A model generated the notes under the pieces. The model saw only the letters and a list, made by a program, of their open reading frames with translations, searched no databases and had not been told where the DNA came from. Below, piece by piece: positions 1 through 9,043 of a stretch of 64,000 bases of DNA (position 1 is its first letter; the number at the start of each line of letters is the position of its first letter). This DNA comes from Methylophilus sp. (GTDB taxonomy: Bacteria; Pseudomonadota; Gammaproteobacteria; Burkholderiales; Methylophilaceae). The stretch covers positions 124,001 to 188,000 of the forward strand of contig JAUYRP010000021.1 in NCBI GenBank assembly GCA_030696695.1, read 5' to 3'. The position numbers were made by a program, and so were the translations under genes.

Positions 1-459
1 TGGTATGATTTATATGGTTTAGCGTCAGGCACACCACAAGATGCTGACGGCATTCAAGCAACGCAACAAGAGATACATACGCTTATTGCACACGTCATTG
101 CACTTGGCATTCCTGCTAATCGGATAGCTTTGGCTGGCTTCTCACAAGGTGGCGCGATTGCACTACACACAGCGCTCAGATATCCAGAAACGTTGGCCGG
201 TGTACTTGCTTTATCCACTTACCTGCCTTTGCATGAGACACTTGCTAGCGAAAAAACGTTAGCCAATCAATTAATGCCTATTTTTATGGCGCATGGCAGT
301 GATGATGAAGTGATTACATTAGCAACATGCCTGCATTCGCGTCAGCGCTTAATAGACGCTGGTTACCATCTGGAATGGCACGACTACCCAATGGCGCACT
401 CAGTCAATGCGCAAGAAATTGAGGATATACGTCAATTTTTATTGCAGATTTTGCCCTGA
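1..459 (+). CDS. Carboxylesterase / phospholipase family alpha-beta hydrolase (3' part, 5' end outside window)
   Basis: The reading frame is open from base 1 and ends at a TGA at 457-459, so the gene begins upstream of the window; an internal ATG at 130 is not the start. The visible 152 residues contain the nucleophile elbow GFSQGG, the acid loop HGSDDEVI and the catalytic His in PMAHSV, in the order expected for the serine-hydrolase triad of the small carboxylesterase/lysophospholipase family (EstB/YpfH-like). Such enzymes are usually cytoplasmic and about 220 residues long, so roughly the first third is missing. The physiological substrate cannot be told from sequence. It precedes xseB on the same strand by about 90 bases; co-transcription is possible but unproven. 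Confidence 0.85.
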   Translation, partial: WYDLYGLASGTPQDADGIQATQQEIHTLIAHVIALGIPANRIALAGFSQGGAIALHTALRYPETLAGVLALSTYLPLHETLASEKTLANQLMPIFMAHGSDDEVITLATCLHSRQRLIDAGYHLEWHDYPMAHSVNAQEIEDIRQFLLQILP

Positions 460-546
460 ATACACTTTATGGTGTGATAAACGCCGCAACTGATGCGACT
501 TTTGTTAAAATCTAGACTATTCGAAGCGCATCGATTGCATAACCTC

Positions 547-780
547 ATGACCACCGCAACAAACAAAAAACCAAGCTATGAATCTGCCATTGCAGAATTA
601 GAGTCAATTGTTACCCAACTTGAGTCTGGTCAGCTACCGCTAGAGCAGTCGCTTGCTGTGTATCAACGCGGAGCTGAGCTCATTAAACTTTGCCAACAGT
701 CGCTTGCTGATATCGAACAGAAAGTCAGCATCCTAACCGAAGCTAATACTTTAGCTACTTATCAGCCTGCCAGTGAATAA
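547..780 (+). CDS. xseB: Exodeoxyribonuclease VII small subunit
   Basis: A 77-residue product starting MTTATNKKPSYE, with the family pattern of an acidic helix (AIAELESIVTQLESG), then PLEQSLAVYQRGAEL and LCQQSLADIEQKV. XseB binds the XseA large subunit in the nuclease that degrades single-stranded DNA to oligonucleotides. The frame is open back to an ATG at 493, but the extra 18 residues do not resemble XseB and would make it longer than the usual 70-80 residues, so ATG 547 is preferred. It directly precedes ispA, the common proteobacterial xseB-ispA-dxs order. No xseA is in the window. Confidence 0.93.
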   Translation: MTTATNKKPSYESAIAELESIVTQLESGQLPLEQSLAVYQRGAELIKLCQQSLADIEQKVSILTEANTLATYQPASE

Positions 781-787
781 CCAAGCC

Positions 788-1690
788 ATGTCAGCCACTC
801 CTTTGCAGTTTGCGGAATGGACGCTTGCAATGCAATCACGCGTTGAATACGTGCTCACAAAACACATGCCAGCAGAGACTGAAGCGCCACACACCTTGCA
901 TCGTGCTATGCGATATGCGGTATTGGGTGGTGGTAAGCGTGTACGTGCCTTGCTGGCCTATGCAGCTGGTGAATTTTGTGGTGCATCTGCTGATGACGTT
1001 GATATGCCTGCAGCTGCCGTGGAACTTATCCATGCGTTTTCACTGGTTCACGATGACATGCCCTGCATGGATGACGATGATTTACGTCGTGGCAAACCCT
1101 CTACACATAAGCAATTTGGTGACGCTACTGCACTGTTGGCAGGAGACGCATTACAAAGCTTGGCATTTGAATTAATCTCTGGCGCGCACTCCGCTACCCA
1201 ACCCAGTCAACAAGTCAGCATCTTACATTGCTTGGCAGTTGCTACTGGCTCTCGCGGCATGGCTGGCGGTCAATCGATTGATTTAGAAAGCACGGGTATT
1301 AAACTTACTCAAAGCCAATTAGCACAGATGCATGCGCTCAAAACGGGCGCACTCATTCAAGCTGCTGCGATGATGGGAGCCTACAGCGCTGACAATCTAG
1401 ACAGCGATAAAATGACGGCTGTAGACACTTTCTCAAAGTCAATTGGGCTTGCGTTTCAGGTGATAGATGACATTTTAGATACTGAAGCAGATACTGCAAC
1501 TTTAGGTAAAACTGCAGGTAAAGACGCAGAGCAAGATAAATCTACCTATGTGACTTTACTTGGATTAGACACGGCTAAAACGCTAGCAAAATCCCTTTAC
1601 AAACAGGCAATTGCACCTTTAGAGGTATATGGTCGTGAGGCAGACAGACTGATAAGCTTGGCCAACTTTATTACACAACGTCAATTTTAA
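788..1690 (+). CDS. ispA: Farnesyl diphosphate synthase (polyprenyl synthetase)
   Basis: A class I trans-prenyltransferase of about 300 residues that condenses DMAPP/GPP with IPP to farnesyl diphosphate for quinone side chains and undecaprenyl carriers. Both aspartate-rich Mg-diphosphate motifs are visible: the first in VHDDMPCMDDDDLRRGKP and the second in FQVIDDILD. GGGKRVR, an IPP-binding stretch, lies near the N-terminus. Two starts are possible: GTG 773, overlapping the end of xseB by 8 bases, or ATG 788. ATG 788 gives the usual length and is chosen. It lies between xseB and dxs, so the C15 synthase is next to the first enzyme of the MEP pathway that feeds it. Confidence 0.95.
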   Translation: MSATPLQFAEWTLAMQSRVEYVLTKHMPAETEAPHTLHRAMRYAVLGGGKRVRALLAYAAGEFCGASADDVDMPAAAVELIHAFSLVHDDMPCMDDDDLRRGKPSTHKQFGDATALLAGDALQSLAFELISGAHSATQPSQQVSILHCLAVATGSRGMAGGQSIDLESTGIKLTQSQLAQMHALKTGALIQAAAMMGAYSADNLDSDKMTAVDTFSKSIGLAFQVIDDILDTEADTATLGKTAGKDAEQDKSTYVTLLGLDTAKTLAKSLYKQAIAPLEVYGREADRLISLANFITQRQF

Positions 1691-1708
1691 GCATCTACAA
1701 TTACAATA

Positions 1709-3562
1709 ATGCCATCACTACTCGCTCATATTGCATCACCACAAGATTTAAAAAAGTTAGATCGCCACCAACTGCTAGAATTAGCTGCAGAGCTTCGCGC
1801 TTTTTTAGTTGAAAGTGTAGCTAAAACAGGTGGGCACCTCGCTTCTAATTTAGGGGTAGTGGAACTGACCATTGCGTTGCATTATGTATTCAATACGCCA
1901 GAAGATCGGTTGGTGTGGGATGTCGGACACCAAACTTACCCGCACAAAATCTTAACTGGGCGCCGCGATGCTATGGTGAATCTACGCAACCCAAGTGGGA
2001 TTGCAGGATTTCCAAGGCGGAGCGAAAGTATCTACGATACTTTTGGCACTGGTCATTCCAGTACATCTATTTCAGCAGCGTTAGGCATGGCAATCGCTGC
2101 TCGCGAATCGCAGTCAGACCGTCGAAGTGTAGCGATTATTGGTGACGGTGCGATGACTGCGGGTATGGCGTTTGAAGCATTGAACAATGCAGGTGATATG
2201 GATGCCAATCTTTTGGTGATTCTGAACGACAACGACATGAGCATTTCGAATAATGTCGGTGCACTCAATAATTATTTAGCCCGATTACTGTCTGGTCGTT
2301 TTTACGATAGTGTGCGCCGCAGCGGTAAAAAAATGTTAGACATTGTGCCGCCTGTGAAAGAGTTTGCTAAGCGTGCAGAAGAGCATGCCAAAGGCATGGT
2401 CACCCCAGGCACCCTATTTGAAGAGTTTGGTTTTAATTATATTGGCCCGATTGATGGCCATGACTTGCCAGCACTGTTAGACACCTTGAGTAATATTCGC
2501 GAGCTCAAAGGCATGCAATTTTTGCATATCGTCACACAAAAAGGTAAGGGATTTACCCCCGCAGAAGACGACCCCAACAAATATCATGGTGTTAGCAAGT
2601 TTGATCCATGTAATGGCGTTTCCCACTCCAGTTCTACACAAAAAACCTACACGCAAATATTTGGCGACTGGCTAGTAGACATGGCAGACCAAGACCAAAA
2701 TCTGATTGGCATTACACCCGCGATGTGTGACGGTTCAGGCTTAAATGCATTCGCAGAAAAATACCCACAGCGCTATTTTGATGTGGGTATCGCAGAGCAG
2801 CATGCTCTCACCTTTGCCGCAGGCATGGCTTGTGATGGTCTCAAACCAGTGGTTGCTATCTATTCCACCTTTTTGCAACGCGCGTATGACCAACTGATTC
2901 ATGATATTGCTATTCAACAGCTGGACGTATTGCTTGCAATTGATCGCGCTGGTTTAGTCGGTGCAGATGGTCCGACGCATGCTGGCAGTTTTGATCTAAG
3001 CTATCTGCGGTGTATTCCTAATTTAGTGATTATGGCCCCCAGTGACGAAAACGAATGTCGCCAGATGCTCACCACTGGCTACTTGCATTCTGGACCTGCC
3101 GCTGTTCGCTACCCAAGGGGGACAGGCACAGGCGCCGTTGTGGATAAGACCTTACTCCCCCTGCCTATCGGCAAGGCTGAAATCAAACGTACAGGTAAAC
3201 GTGTGGCGATATTGGCTTTTGGAAGCATGCTTGCAGCAAGCCTTACTGCTGGCGAAGCTTTAGATGCCACTGTCGTGAATATGCGTTTTATCAAGCCACT
3301 AGATAATGAGATGATTGCAAATATGTCCAAGCAACATGATCTCATCGTAACGGTTGAAGAAAACGCAGTGATGGGTGGTGCTGGCGCAGCAGTGATGGAA
3401 ACATTGCAGTCCATGTCAATCACTTGCCCTATCATATGCTTAGGGTTACCAGATGTATTTATTGAGCATGGCGTGCATGAAACTATGTTAGCCGAATGCG
3501 GTCTCAACGCAGTAGCAATCACTGAAGCTGTTAAAAAGAGGTTAGCTACCCTTAACGGTTAA
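1709..3562 (+). CDS. dxs: 1-deoxy-D-xylulose-5-phosphate synthase
   Basis: A thiamine-diphosphate enzyme joining pyruvate and glyceraldehyde 3-phosphate, the entry step of the MEP isoprenoid pathway. At 617 residues it has normal length. VGHQTYPHK (His near residue 74) and the ThDP-Mg motif [18 protein letters not shown] (about 145-162) are intact. The transketolase-type pyrimidine domain ([17 protein letters not shown]) and the C-terminal domain follow. The start ATG lies 18 bases after the ispA stop, and the two are probably co-transcribed. Isoprenoids made here would feed the ubiquinone hydroxylases further along the window. Confidence 0.97.
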   Translation: MPSLLAHIASPQDLKKLDRHQLLELAAELRAFLVESVAKTGGHLASNLGVVELTIALHYVFNTPEDRLVWDVGHQTYPHKILTGRRDAMVNLRNPSGIAGFPRRSESIYDTFGTGHSSTSISAALGMAIAARESQSDRRSVAIIGDGAMTAGMAFEALNNAGDMDANLLVILNDNDMSISNNVGALNNYLARLLSGRFYDSVRRSGKKMLDIVPPVKEFAKRAEEHAKGMVTPGTLFEEFGFNYIGPIDGHDLPALLDTLSNIRELKGMQFLHIVTQKGKGFTPAEDDPNKYHGVSKFDPCNGVSHSSSTQKTYTQIFGDWLVDMADQDQNLIGITPAMCDGSGLNAFAEKYPQRYFDVGIAEQHALTFAAGMACDGLKPVVAIYSTFLQRAYDQLIHDIAIQQLDVLLAIDRAGLVGADGPTHAGSFDLSYLRCIPNLVIMAPSDENECRQMLTTGYLHSGPAAVRYPRGTGTGAVVDKTLLPLPIGKAEIKRTGKRVAILAFGSMLAASLTAGEALDATVVNMRFIKPLDNEMIANMSKQHDLIVTVEENAVMGGAGAAVMETLQSMSITCPIICLGLPDVFIEHGVHETMLAECGLNAVAITEAVKKRLATLNG

Positions 3563-3565
3563 TCA

Positions 3566-3580
3566 GTGAAATAATTTCAC
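3566..3580. repeat. Short inverted repeat just after dxs
   Basis: Seven-base arms GTGAAAT and ATTTCAC flank one central base, four bases after the dxs stop. There is no T-run and the stem is AT-rich, so it looks more like a protein-binding site than a terminator. It could serve folE2, whose start is 163 bases downstream. The rest of the 180-base dxs-folE2 gap is AT-rich with no other clear signal. Confidence 0.25.
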
Positions 3581-3742
3581 ACAAAGTATTGAGATTGTAG
3601 GCTTTGCCACAATATTCAAACTATAAGCATTATCATTAAATTTTATTTCAACGCACATATTAAGTTGACGTCATTTAAGTAACAAGCTAATTTAGTCTTG
3701 ATTACTCATTACCGCCAGCAGCATTTGGAGATTACCCAAACC

Positions 3743-4552
3743 ATGAATCTACCTACATTACAAGGCATAGAGGACGTACAAAACACGCCGGACATTCGCC
3801 ATCTTGACATCAATAAAGTTGGCATTAAATCTATTCGCCACCCAGTAGTGGTCAAAGACAAATCCGGTGGCGAGCAGGCAACGGTCGCTGTGTTTGATAT
3901 GTACGTGCATTTGCCACATAACTTCAAAGGCACGCATATGTCACGTTTTGTTGAAATTCTCAACGTGAACGAACATGCCATTTCGATAGAATCATTCGAA
4001 ACAATTTTGCGTGAAATGGTCAAGCGCTTAGAAGCTGAGTCTGGCTATGTTGAAATGCGCTTTCCTTATTTCATCAACAAGTCTGCGCCAATTTCTGGCG
4101 TAAAAAGCTTGCTTGATTACGACGTCACCTTTATTGGTGAAATAAAAAATGGTGAATTTAGCATTACGGTTAAAGTATTAGTGCCCGTCACCAGTTTATG
4201 CCCATGTAGTAAAAAAATCTCTGATTATGGTGCGCATAACCAGCGTTCGCATGTCACCATTACAGCCTTACTCAATGATTTTATGTGGTTGGAAGACATG
4301 ATTGAATTAGTTGAAAAACAAGCTTCTTGTGAGCTTTACGGTTTGCTCAAGCGTCCAGATGAAAAATTTGTGACTGAGCGTGCTTATGACAATCCAAAGT
4401 TTGTTGAAGATATGGTACGTGATGTTGCAGCACAATTGAATGCAGAAAAACGCATTGATAAATACGTTGTTGAATCAGAGAATTTTGAAAGCATTCACAA
4501 CCATTCTGCTTACGCACTGATTGAACGTGACAAACGCATCAGTAAATCTTAA
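3743..4552 (+). CDS. folE2: GTP cyclohydrolase FolE2 (type IB)
   Basis: Converts GTP to dihydroneopterin triphosphate for folate and related pterins. The 269-residue product matches the COG1469 family rather than classical Fol[19 protein letters not shown] near the N-terminus and the metal/catalytic-site segment [18 protein letters not shown] around residues 154-172. The frame extends back to a TTG at 3698, but ATG 3743 has a GGAG 12 bases upstream and the expected N-terminus. It is separated from dxs by about 180 bases, so it may have its own promoter. In many bacteria FolE2 is the version used under zinc limitation; I saw no convincing Zur site here. Confidence 0.95.
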   Translation: MNLPTLQGIEDVQNTPDIRHLDINKVGIKSIRHPVVVKDKSGGEQATVAVFDMYVHLPHNFKGTHMSRFVEILNVNEHAISIESFETILREMVKRLEAESGYVEMRFPYFINKSAPISGVKSLLDYDVTFIGEIKNGEFSITVKVLVPVTSLCPCSKKISDYGAHNQRSHVTITALLNDFMWLEDMIELVEKQASCELYGLLKRPDEKFVTERAYDNPKFVEDMVRDVAAQLNAEKRIDKYVVESENFESIHNHSAYALIERDKRISKS

Positions 4553-4594
4553 CGCCCAATAAACTGGCGAATAGTCAAAGTTTGTTGCGTCGAC

Positions 4595-4621
4595 AAAAAA
4601 CGGGCCTAGTGCCCGTTTTTT
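4595..4621. terminator. Bidirectional rho-independent terminator between folE2 and the protease gene
   Basis: Perfect hairpin with arms AAAAAACGGGC and GCCCGTTTTTT and a 5-base loop (CTAGT). The A-run on the left and T-run on the right allow it to work on both strands, ending folE2 (+) and the convergent protease gene (-), whose stop codon is 15 bases away. Confidence 0.93.
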
Positions 4622-4636
4622 GTTATTGCATGCATT

Positions 4637-5293
4637 TCAATACTTTTTGGTGAGTGTCATCGTCGAATTATCACGCTTCATGTCTAGTCGATTAAGTGCA
4701 GTCATCCCTAGTAACACCACCTCAGGAAACCCACCTTCAATGACAACTGCACTCACGTTATTCAATACTATCGTGCCAATTTTCACAGTGTTAAGTGTCA
4801 CCCGATAAGCCACCACCTGTCCGCTTGCAGTGGAGGCAACACTTTTCTCACCAGTTAAATAACTAATATTTGCACGCTTTGCATCAGCACTGTTTAAGGC
4901 AACAGCGGTTGCGCCCGTATCTACAACATATTTCAAACTCGCTCCGTTGACAGACATACTGCCAAAGAAATGACCCGATGAGTCTGCATATAAATTGACA
5001 GGTTGATTTTGTGTAGACTCAGCGCCTCCACCTGCAGAAACGCCTTGCCCCATGCCCAACACTTTGGTTTTACCCTCAATCAACAAGGTGGCCTGTTGAC
5101 TATCCGCAGCAACTAATTTCACACCTTGTTTGGTTTGCCCAACAGAGAGTGTTTGTGGTGCACTTCCATTAATCGTTACCAATGCCTTGCCATTAAATAA
5201 CCCGACTACATTCACTTGTGTATCGGCATAAACTATACTCGCACACCACAACGCCAAGAACGACGCTACTTTAATTACTCGATTGTTATTCAC
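4637..5293 (-). CDS. Retropepsin-like aspartic protease, exported
   Basis: A 218-residue protein with an N-terminal signal-like segment (ASFLALWCASIVYA), a small beta-rich domain (about 26-85) resembling those of secreted or periplasmic proteins, a low-complexity linker, and a retropepsin-type catalytic half-domain with VVDTGATAVALN (catalytic Asp at 125). Single-lobed clan AA proteases of this kind (TIGR02281-like) work as dimers. Substrates are not known. The C-terminal LLGMTALNRLDMKRD matches the end of the fold. Its start overlaps the end of the upstream MFS gene by 8 bases, so the two are probably translated together. The combination with a transporter gives no obvious pathway. Confidence 0.8.
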   Translation of the reverse strand: MNNNRVIKVASFLALWCASIVYADTQVNVVGLFNGKALVTINGSAPQTLSVGQTKQGVKLVAADSQQATLLIEGKTKVLGMGQGVSAGGGAESTQNQPVNLYADSSGHFFGSMSVNGASLKYVVDTGATAVALNSADAKRANISYLTGEKSVASTASGQVVAYRVTLNTVKIGTIVLNNVSAVVIEGGFPEVVLLGMTALNRLDMKRDNSTMTLTKKY

Positions 5294-6461
5294 TGAACAT
5301 TCCCTTCGTTGCGTACGGTTGTAACAATGTTAAGCCAAATGCGATGACCATAAACCCTAATAGTGGAAACGCAGCTGCTAGCATAAAGGTATACTGCCCA
5401 CCCAAATATTGTAGCGCAAAACCACCAGCCAAGCCGCCAATTGTCCCACCAACCCCATACGCTACACTGTTGTATATTGCTTGGCCCTTGGCTTGGTGCC
5501 TGCCGTTAAAAAACTGCGTAATGACTTCGACCGAAGCTGCATGGAAGCTACCAAACGTGAAGGCATGCAGGCATTGCGCTAGCAATAACAAATACAAATG
5601 ATCAGGCGTGAGGCCAATCATGCCAAAACGCAGCACTGCCAGCGCTAAACTAATCAACAATATCGTTTTTAGTGTATGGCGTGCCATGAGTTTTGGCATC
5701 CACATGAACACCGCAATCTCGCATATCACGCCAATTGCCCACAAAAAACCTATCATGGTTTTACTATAGCCGTGTTCTGCAAGATAAATTGAATAAAAGT
5801 TATACAGCACACCATGCGCCGTCACCATTAAAGAGCAACCTACCAGCAAGGCAATCACTGCTGGCTGTTTAACAATTTGCCACATAGAAAACTGGTCATG
5901 TGTATGCGGTGCGATCACGGCCTCTGGCAACTTGAACGTAAGTGCGTACAACACAATCTGCACCGCCAATAGAAACCATAGCAGACTTAAAATACCAAAT
6001 GCATCGATTAAGAAACCAAGCATGACTGCAGCTACAATAAAGCCTAGCGAGCCCCACATTCTGATACGGCTATAGTGGCCATTGGTGGTGGCTAGATGCG
6101 CTAAGACTAATGACTCTGAAAGTGGCAGCGTGGAACTGGTAAATAGACTTAAGGCAGCCATGACAAAAAATAACCACCAAAAGCCATGTGCCCAAAACAC
6201 GGCCACAAAACCAAGCAAACCTAATAATGCAGTGAGTTTAATCCACACCACTCGCCGCTTGGTATGGTCTGCTAACCACCCCCAAAAGTTGGGCGCAAAA
6301 ATGCGGCTGATCTGAAACAGAGACATCAGGATACCAATATCTGCCGCAGTAAATTGCTCTGACTGCAAGTACAAGCCCCAATAGGGTACAAACGCCCCTA
6401 CAAAGAAATAGTAGATGAAATAAAAGCGAGAAAGATTAAAGTGAAGGGCGTGACTCATCAA
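5286..6461 (-). CDS. MFS transporter, HcaT / phenylpropionate permease-like
   Basis: A 391-residue polytopic inner-membrane protein. The N-terminus (FYFIYYFFVGAFVPYWGLYL), GWLADHTKRRVVW after the second helix and WGSLGFIVAAVMLG in helix 5 fit the MFS_1-like group that includes E. coli HcaT. About twelve hydrophobic segments can be followed. The substrate cannot be assigned from sequence, and no aromatic catabolism genes are nearby. The gene lies 162 bases downstream of aroC and overlaps the protease gene by 8 bases. The aroC link may only be shared transcription. Confidence 0.8.
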   Translation of the reverse strand: MMSHALHFNLSRFYFIYYFFVGAFVPYWGLYLQSEQFTAADIGILMSLFQISRIFAPNFWGWLADHTKRRVVWIKLTALLGLLGFVAVFWAHGFWWLFFVMAALSLFTSSTLPLSESLVLAHLATTNGHYSRIRMWGSLGFIVAAVMLGFLIDAFGILSLLWFLLAVQIVLYALTFKLPEAVIAPHTHDQFSMWQIVKQPAVIALLVGCSLMVTAHGVLYNFYSIYLAEHGYSKTMIGFLWAIGVICEIAVFMWMPKLMARHTLKTILLISLALAVLRFGMIGLTPDHLYLLLLAQCLHAFTFGSFHAASVEVITQFFNGRHQAKGQAIYNSVAYGVGGTIGGLAGGFALQYLGGQYTFMLAAAFPLLGFMVIAFGLTLLQPYATKGMFSE

Positions 6462-6623
6462 TAACTAAACTTAAATGCTGGAGCGAAATTCATCGGGAAT
6501 AACGCGCAACACAGGACCCCATAGCTCCCTCATTTTTGCTGTGTAACAAGCAAGCGCTTTGCAAACGACTACTCGGCCACTCACCTATTTGCACTGAATG
6601 AAACCGCAGTGAATGTTGCGTTG

Positions 6624-7715
6624 TTATATTTTAGGCGTGCTGGTTTGCACATCTGCATTTTGTCCGCGATGGCGCAAAGCATGGTCTATTAAGACCAATG
6701 CCAACATCGCCTCTACAATTGGCGTAGCGCGAATACCCACACAGGGATCATGACGACCTGTAGTTTGCATCATCACTGATTCACCAGTTTTATCTATGGA
6801 ATGGCGCGGCTGTGGAATGCTAGAAGTGGGTTTAAACGCAACATTCACCACAATATCTTGCCCGCTAGATATGCCGCCAAGCATCCCGCCAGCATGATTG
6901 GTAGAAAAGCCTTGTGGTGTCATTTCGTCCGAATGTACGCTGCCACGTTGCGCCACAGATGCAAAGCCAGCGCCAATTTCCACACCCTTCACAGCATTGA
7001 TGCCCATCATGGCGTAGGCAATTTCCGCATCGAGTCGATCAAAAATTGGCTCACCCAAGCCTACTGGCACATGCTGCGCCACTACTGTGAGTTTAGCGCC
7101 GACAGAATCACGCTCACTACGAATACCGTCTAAATAGGCCTCCAATTGGGGCATGATATCCATATTCGGTGAGAACAACATATTCTCTGGATCATTCAAA
7201 CAATCCCAACTGACGAAGGGAATGTCAATTTCACCTAGCTGACTCAAATAACCTCGTATCACTACGCCGTATTTTTGTTTTAACCATTTTTTAGCAATAG
7301 CCCCCGCTGCCACACGCACTGCAGTTTCACGTGCACTAGAACGACCACCACCACGATAATCGCGAATGCCATATTTTTGTGTGTAAGTGTAGTCTGCATG
7401 GCCAGGGCGGAAAGTGTCCATGATTTTGCTGTAGTCTTGACTGCGCTGATCGGTATTGCGGATGAGTAAGCCAATGGGGGCGCCAGTGGTTTTACCTTCA
7501 AACACACCCGACAAAATCTCGACCATGTCTGCTTCATTCCGCTGTGTTACATGACGAGAGGTACCAGGTTTTCTGCGGTCTAGATCAATCTGCAAATCTT
7601 CGGCACATAATTCTAAACCTGGGGGACAGCCATCTACCACCCCACCTATTGCAGGGCCATGAGATTCACCAAATGAGGTCAGCGTAAATAGGGTGCCGAA
7701 GGTATTGCCAGACAT
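6624..7715 (-). CDS. aroC: Chorismate synthase
   Basis: The last enzyme of the shikimate pathway, converting EPSP to chorismate with reduced FMN. At 363 residues it has normal length. Signatures seen are [18 protein letters not shown] (about 12-29), [25 protein letters not shown] arranged over about 103-127, and a C-terminal [17 protein letters not shown]. It follows the amidotransferase-like gene by 31 bases and precedes the MFS gene. Chorismate supplies aromatic amino acids, folate (with FolE2 nearby) and ubiquinone. Confidence 0.97.
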   Translation of the reverse strand: MSGNTFGTLFTLTSFGESHGPAIGGVVDGCPPGLELCAEDLQIDLDRRKPGTSRHVTQRNEADMVEILSGVFEGKTTGAPIGLLIRNTDQRSQDYSKIMDTFRPGHADYTYTQKYGIRDYRGGGRSSARETAVRVAAGAIAKKWLKQKYGVVIRGYLSQLGEIDIPFVSWDCLNDPENMLFSPNMDIMPQLEAYLDGIRSERDSVGAKLTVVAQHVPVGLGEPIFDRLDAEIAYAMMGINAVKGVEIGAGFASVAQRGSVHSDEMTPQGFSTNHAGGMLGGISSGQDIVVNVAFKPTSSIPQPRHSIDKTGESVMMQTTGRHDPCVGIRATPIVEAMLALVLIDHALRHRGQNADVQTSTPKI

Positions 7716-7746
7716 AAATTACTTCCGAAAATAGTATCGGCTTATT

Positions 7747-8463
7747 CTAGCATATCTCGCGCTTAAGCCCTTGTATCCACACTGAATAAACCGAATGCGC
7801 TAGCGTATTTAATGCATATACACGTTCTGGTAAGGCACGTTGAATCTCATCCACTGGCTGCACTCCAGCACTTGTGATGGCAGATTCTACTTCACTGCGT
7901 CCTGTATCACACCAGACCTTCACCATTTCTACTGTCATTTCAATATGACACTGAAACCCCAAGTGTTTACCCAACGCATAGGCTTGATTAGTGCAATGCT
8001 CACTCGCTAGCAAATGAATAGCGCCCGCTGGCAAGGTAAACGTTTCACCATGCCAATGAAAGCTCATAAAGCGTTCCACATCGCCAAACCATTTCTTAGC
8101 TTCTGCGTGGTCAGTCACCATCACTTCACACCAGCCAATTTCTTTATAGGGGTTTGCACTTACTGTGCCACCTAATGCTTTGCTCATTAATTGCCCGCCC
8201 AAGCAATGGCCAAGCACCGGAATATCCAATTTCACCGCTTCTTGAATTAACAGCATCGCTTGACCAATCCAGGGCAAATCATCGTTCACACTCATGGGCC
8301 CACCCATAAATACTAGGCCACTGTAGGCGTCAGCAGATGCCGGCAAAATCTCACCCAAATCAATGCGCACCTCGCACCATGGAATTGCATTTTGCTCCAA
8401 AAAAGTGCCTAAGTAGCCAGCACCTTCGGTTCTAGCATGTCTAAATACACAAACCGGTTTCAT
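7747..8463 (-). CDS. Class I glutamine amidotransferase-like protein
   Basis: A 238-residue stand-alone GATase1 domain. The nucleophile elbow GHCLGGQLM places Cys at 87, and FQCHIEMT supplies the His173/Glu175 pair, so the hydrolase triad is intact. GGPMSVNDDLPW gives the oxyanion-strand region. Close relatives are annotated as GMP-synthase-like amidotransferases of unknown partner. No synthetase domain is fused or adjacent, so the ammonia acceptor is unknown. It lies between rluE (10 bases upstream) and aroC (31 bases downstream) and is probably in one transcription unit with them. Confidence 0.82.
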   Translation of the reverse strand: MKPVCVFRHARTEGAGYLGTFLEQNAIPWCEVRIDLGEILPASADAYSGLVFMGGPMSVNDDLPWIGQAMLLIQEAVKLDIPVLGHCLGGQLMSKALGGTVSANPYKEIGWCEVMVTDHAEAKKWFGDVERFMSFHWHGETFTLPAGAIHLLASEHCTNQAYALGKHLGFQCHIEMTVEMVKVWCDTGRSEVESAITSAGVQPVDEIQRALPERVYALNTLAHSVYSVWIQGLKREIC

Positions 8464-8473
8464 TATTTACCTT

Positions 8474-9028
8474 TTAACTATTAATGGTTTTGTATTGACC
8501 AAGCAAAATTCCGTCCAAGTTATGCGGACCAACGGCATATCGAATCAAACGTAGGGTTGGAAAGCCTATTTTTGCGGTCATACGCCGCACTTGGCGGTTT
8601 TTTCCCTCACTTATTTTAATCTCCAGCCAAGAAGTGGGTATCAATTTTCGTTCGCGAATCGGTGGATTACGTGCCCAAAGTTGCGCTGGCTGTTGAATAA
8701 TACGCACTTGTGCTGGTTGGGTAACAAAATCGCCCAAATCCACACCTTTTAAAAGTGGCATTAAATCTGCTTCACAAGGAACACCCTCTACTTGCGCCCA
8801 GTAGGTCTTGATTTCTTTGTGCTTGGGATGGCTTAAACGGTGTTGTAATGCACCGTCATCGGTTAAAATAAGCAATCCTTCAGAATCAGTATCCAATCGA
8901 CCTGCTGCATAAACGTCAGGAATAGGGATGAAGTCTTTTAACGTGGGATGTCCGAGCGATCCATCTGGTAATTGATGGGGGCTAAACTGACATACGACGT
9001 TAAATGGTTTATTAAATAAAATTAACAT
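8474..9028 (-). CDS. rluE: 23S rRNA pseudouridine synthase, RluE-type
   Basis: A 184-residue RsuA/RluB/E/F family enzyme without the S4 domain, as in RluE, which modifies 23S rRNA at the position equivalent to U2457 in E. coli. The catalytic motif [14 protein letters not shown] places the nucleophilic Asp at 46. The N-terminus [15 protein letters not shown] and C-terminal [20 protein letters not shown] match the family. Its ATG is only 15 bases from the ATG of divergent icd, so each gene's promoter must lie inside the other's 5' coding end. Confidence 0.88.
   Translation of the reverse strand: MLILFNKPFNVVCQFSPHQLPDGSLGHPTLKDFIPIPDVYAAGRLDTDSEGLLILTDDGALQHRLSHPKHKEIKTYWAQVEGVPCEADLMPLLKGVDLGDFVTQPAQVRIIQQPAQLWARNPPIRERKLIPTSWLEIKISEGKNRQVRRMTAKIGFPTLRLIRYAVGPHNLDGILLGQYKTINS
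8987..9015 (+). promoter_or_regulatory. Candidate sigma-70 promoter for icd inside the rluE 5' coding region
   Basis: CTGACA (8987-8992) and TATTAA (9010-9015) are separated by 17 bases, about 30 bases upstream of the icd ATG. The -35 box matches consensus at five of six positions; the -10 is weaker. It overlaps the first codons of rluE on the other strand because the spacer between the two genes is only 15 bases. Confidence 0.4.
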
Positions 9029-9043
9029 ATTAGGGAATTAGCA

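Noticed and set aside
3109-3522. Long antisense frames inside dxs and other large genes (e.g. 11888-12448 in pilB, 50881-51417 in clpB).
   Set aside because: They mirror the codon pattern of the sense gene, have no ribosome binding site or family-like sequence, and overlap confident genes completely.
3600-3645. Fur/Zur-like site (ATAAGCATTATCATT) upstream of folE2.
   Set aside because: Match is partial and lacks the symmetry of either box; AT-rich background makes it unsafe.
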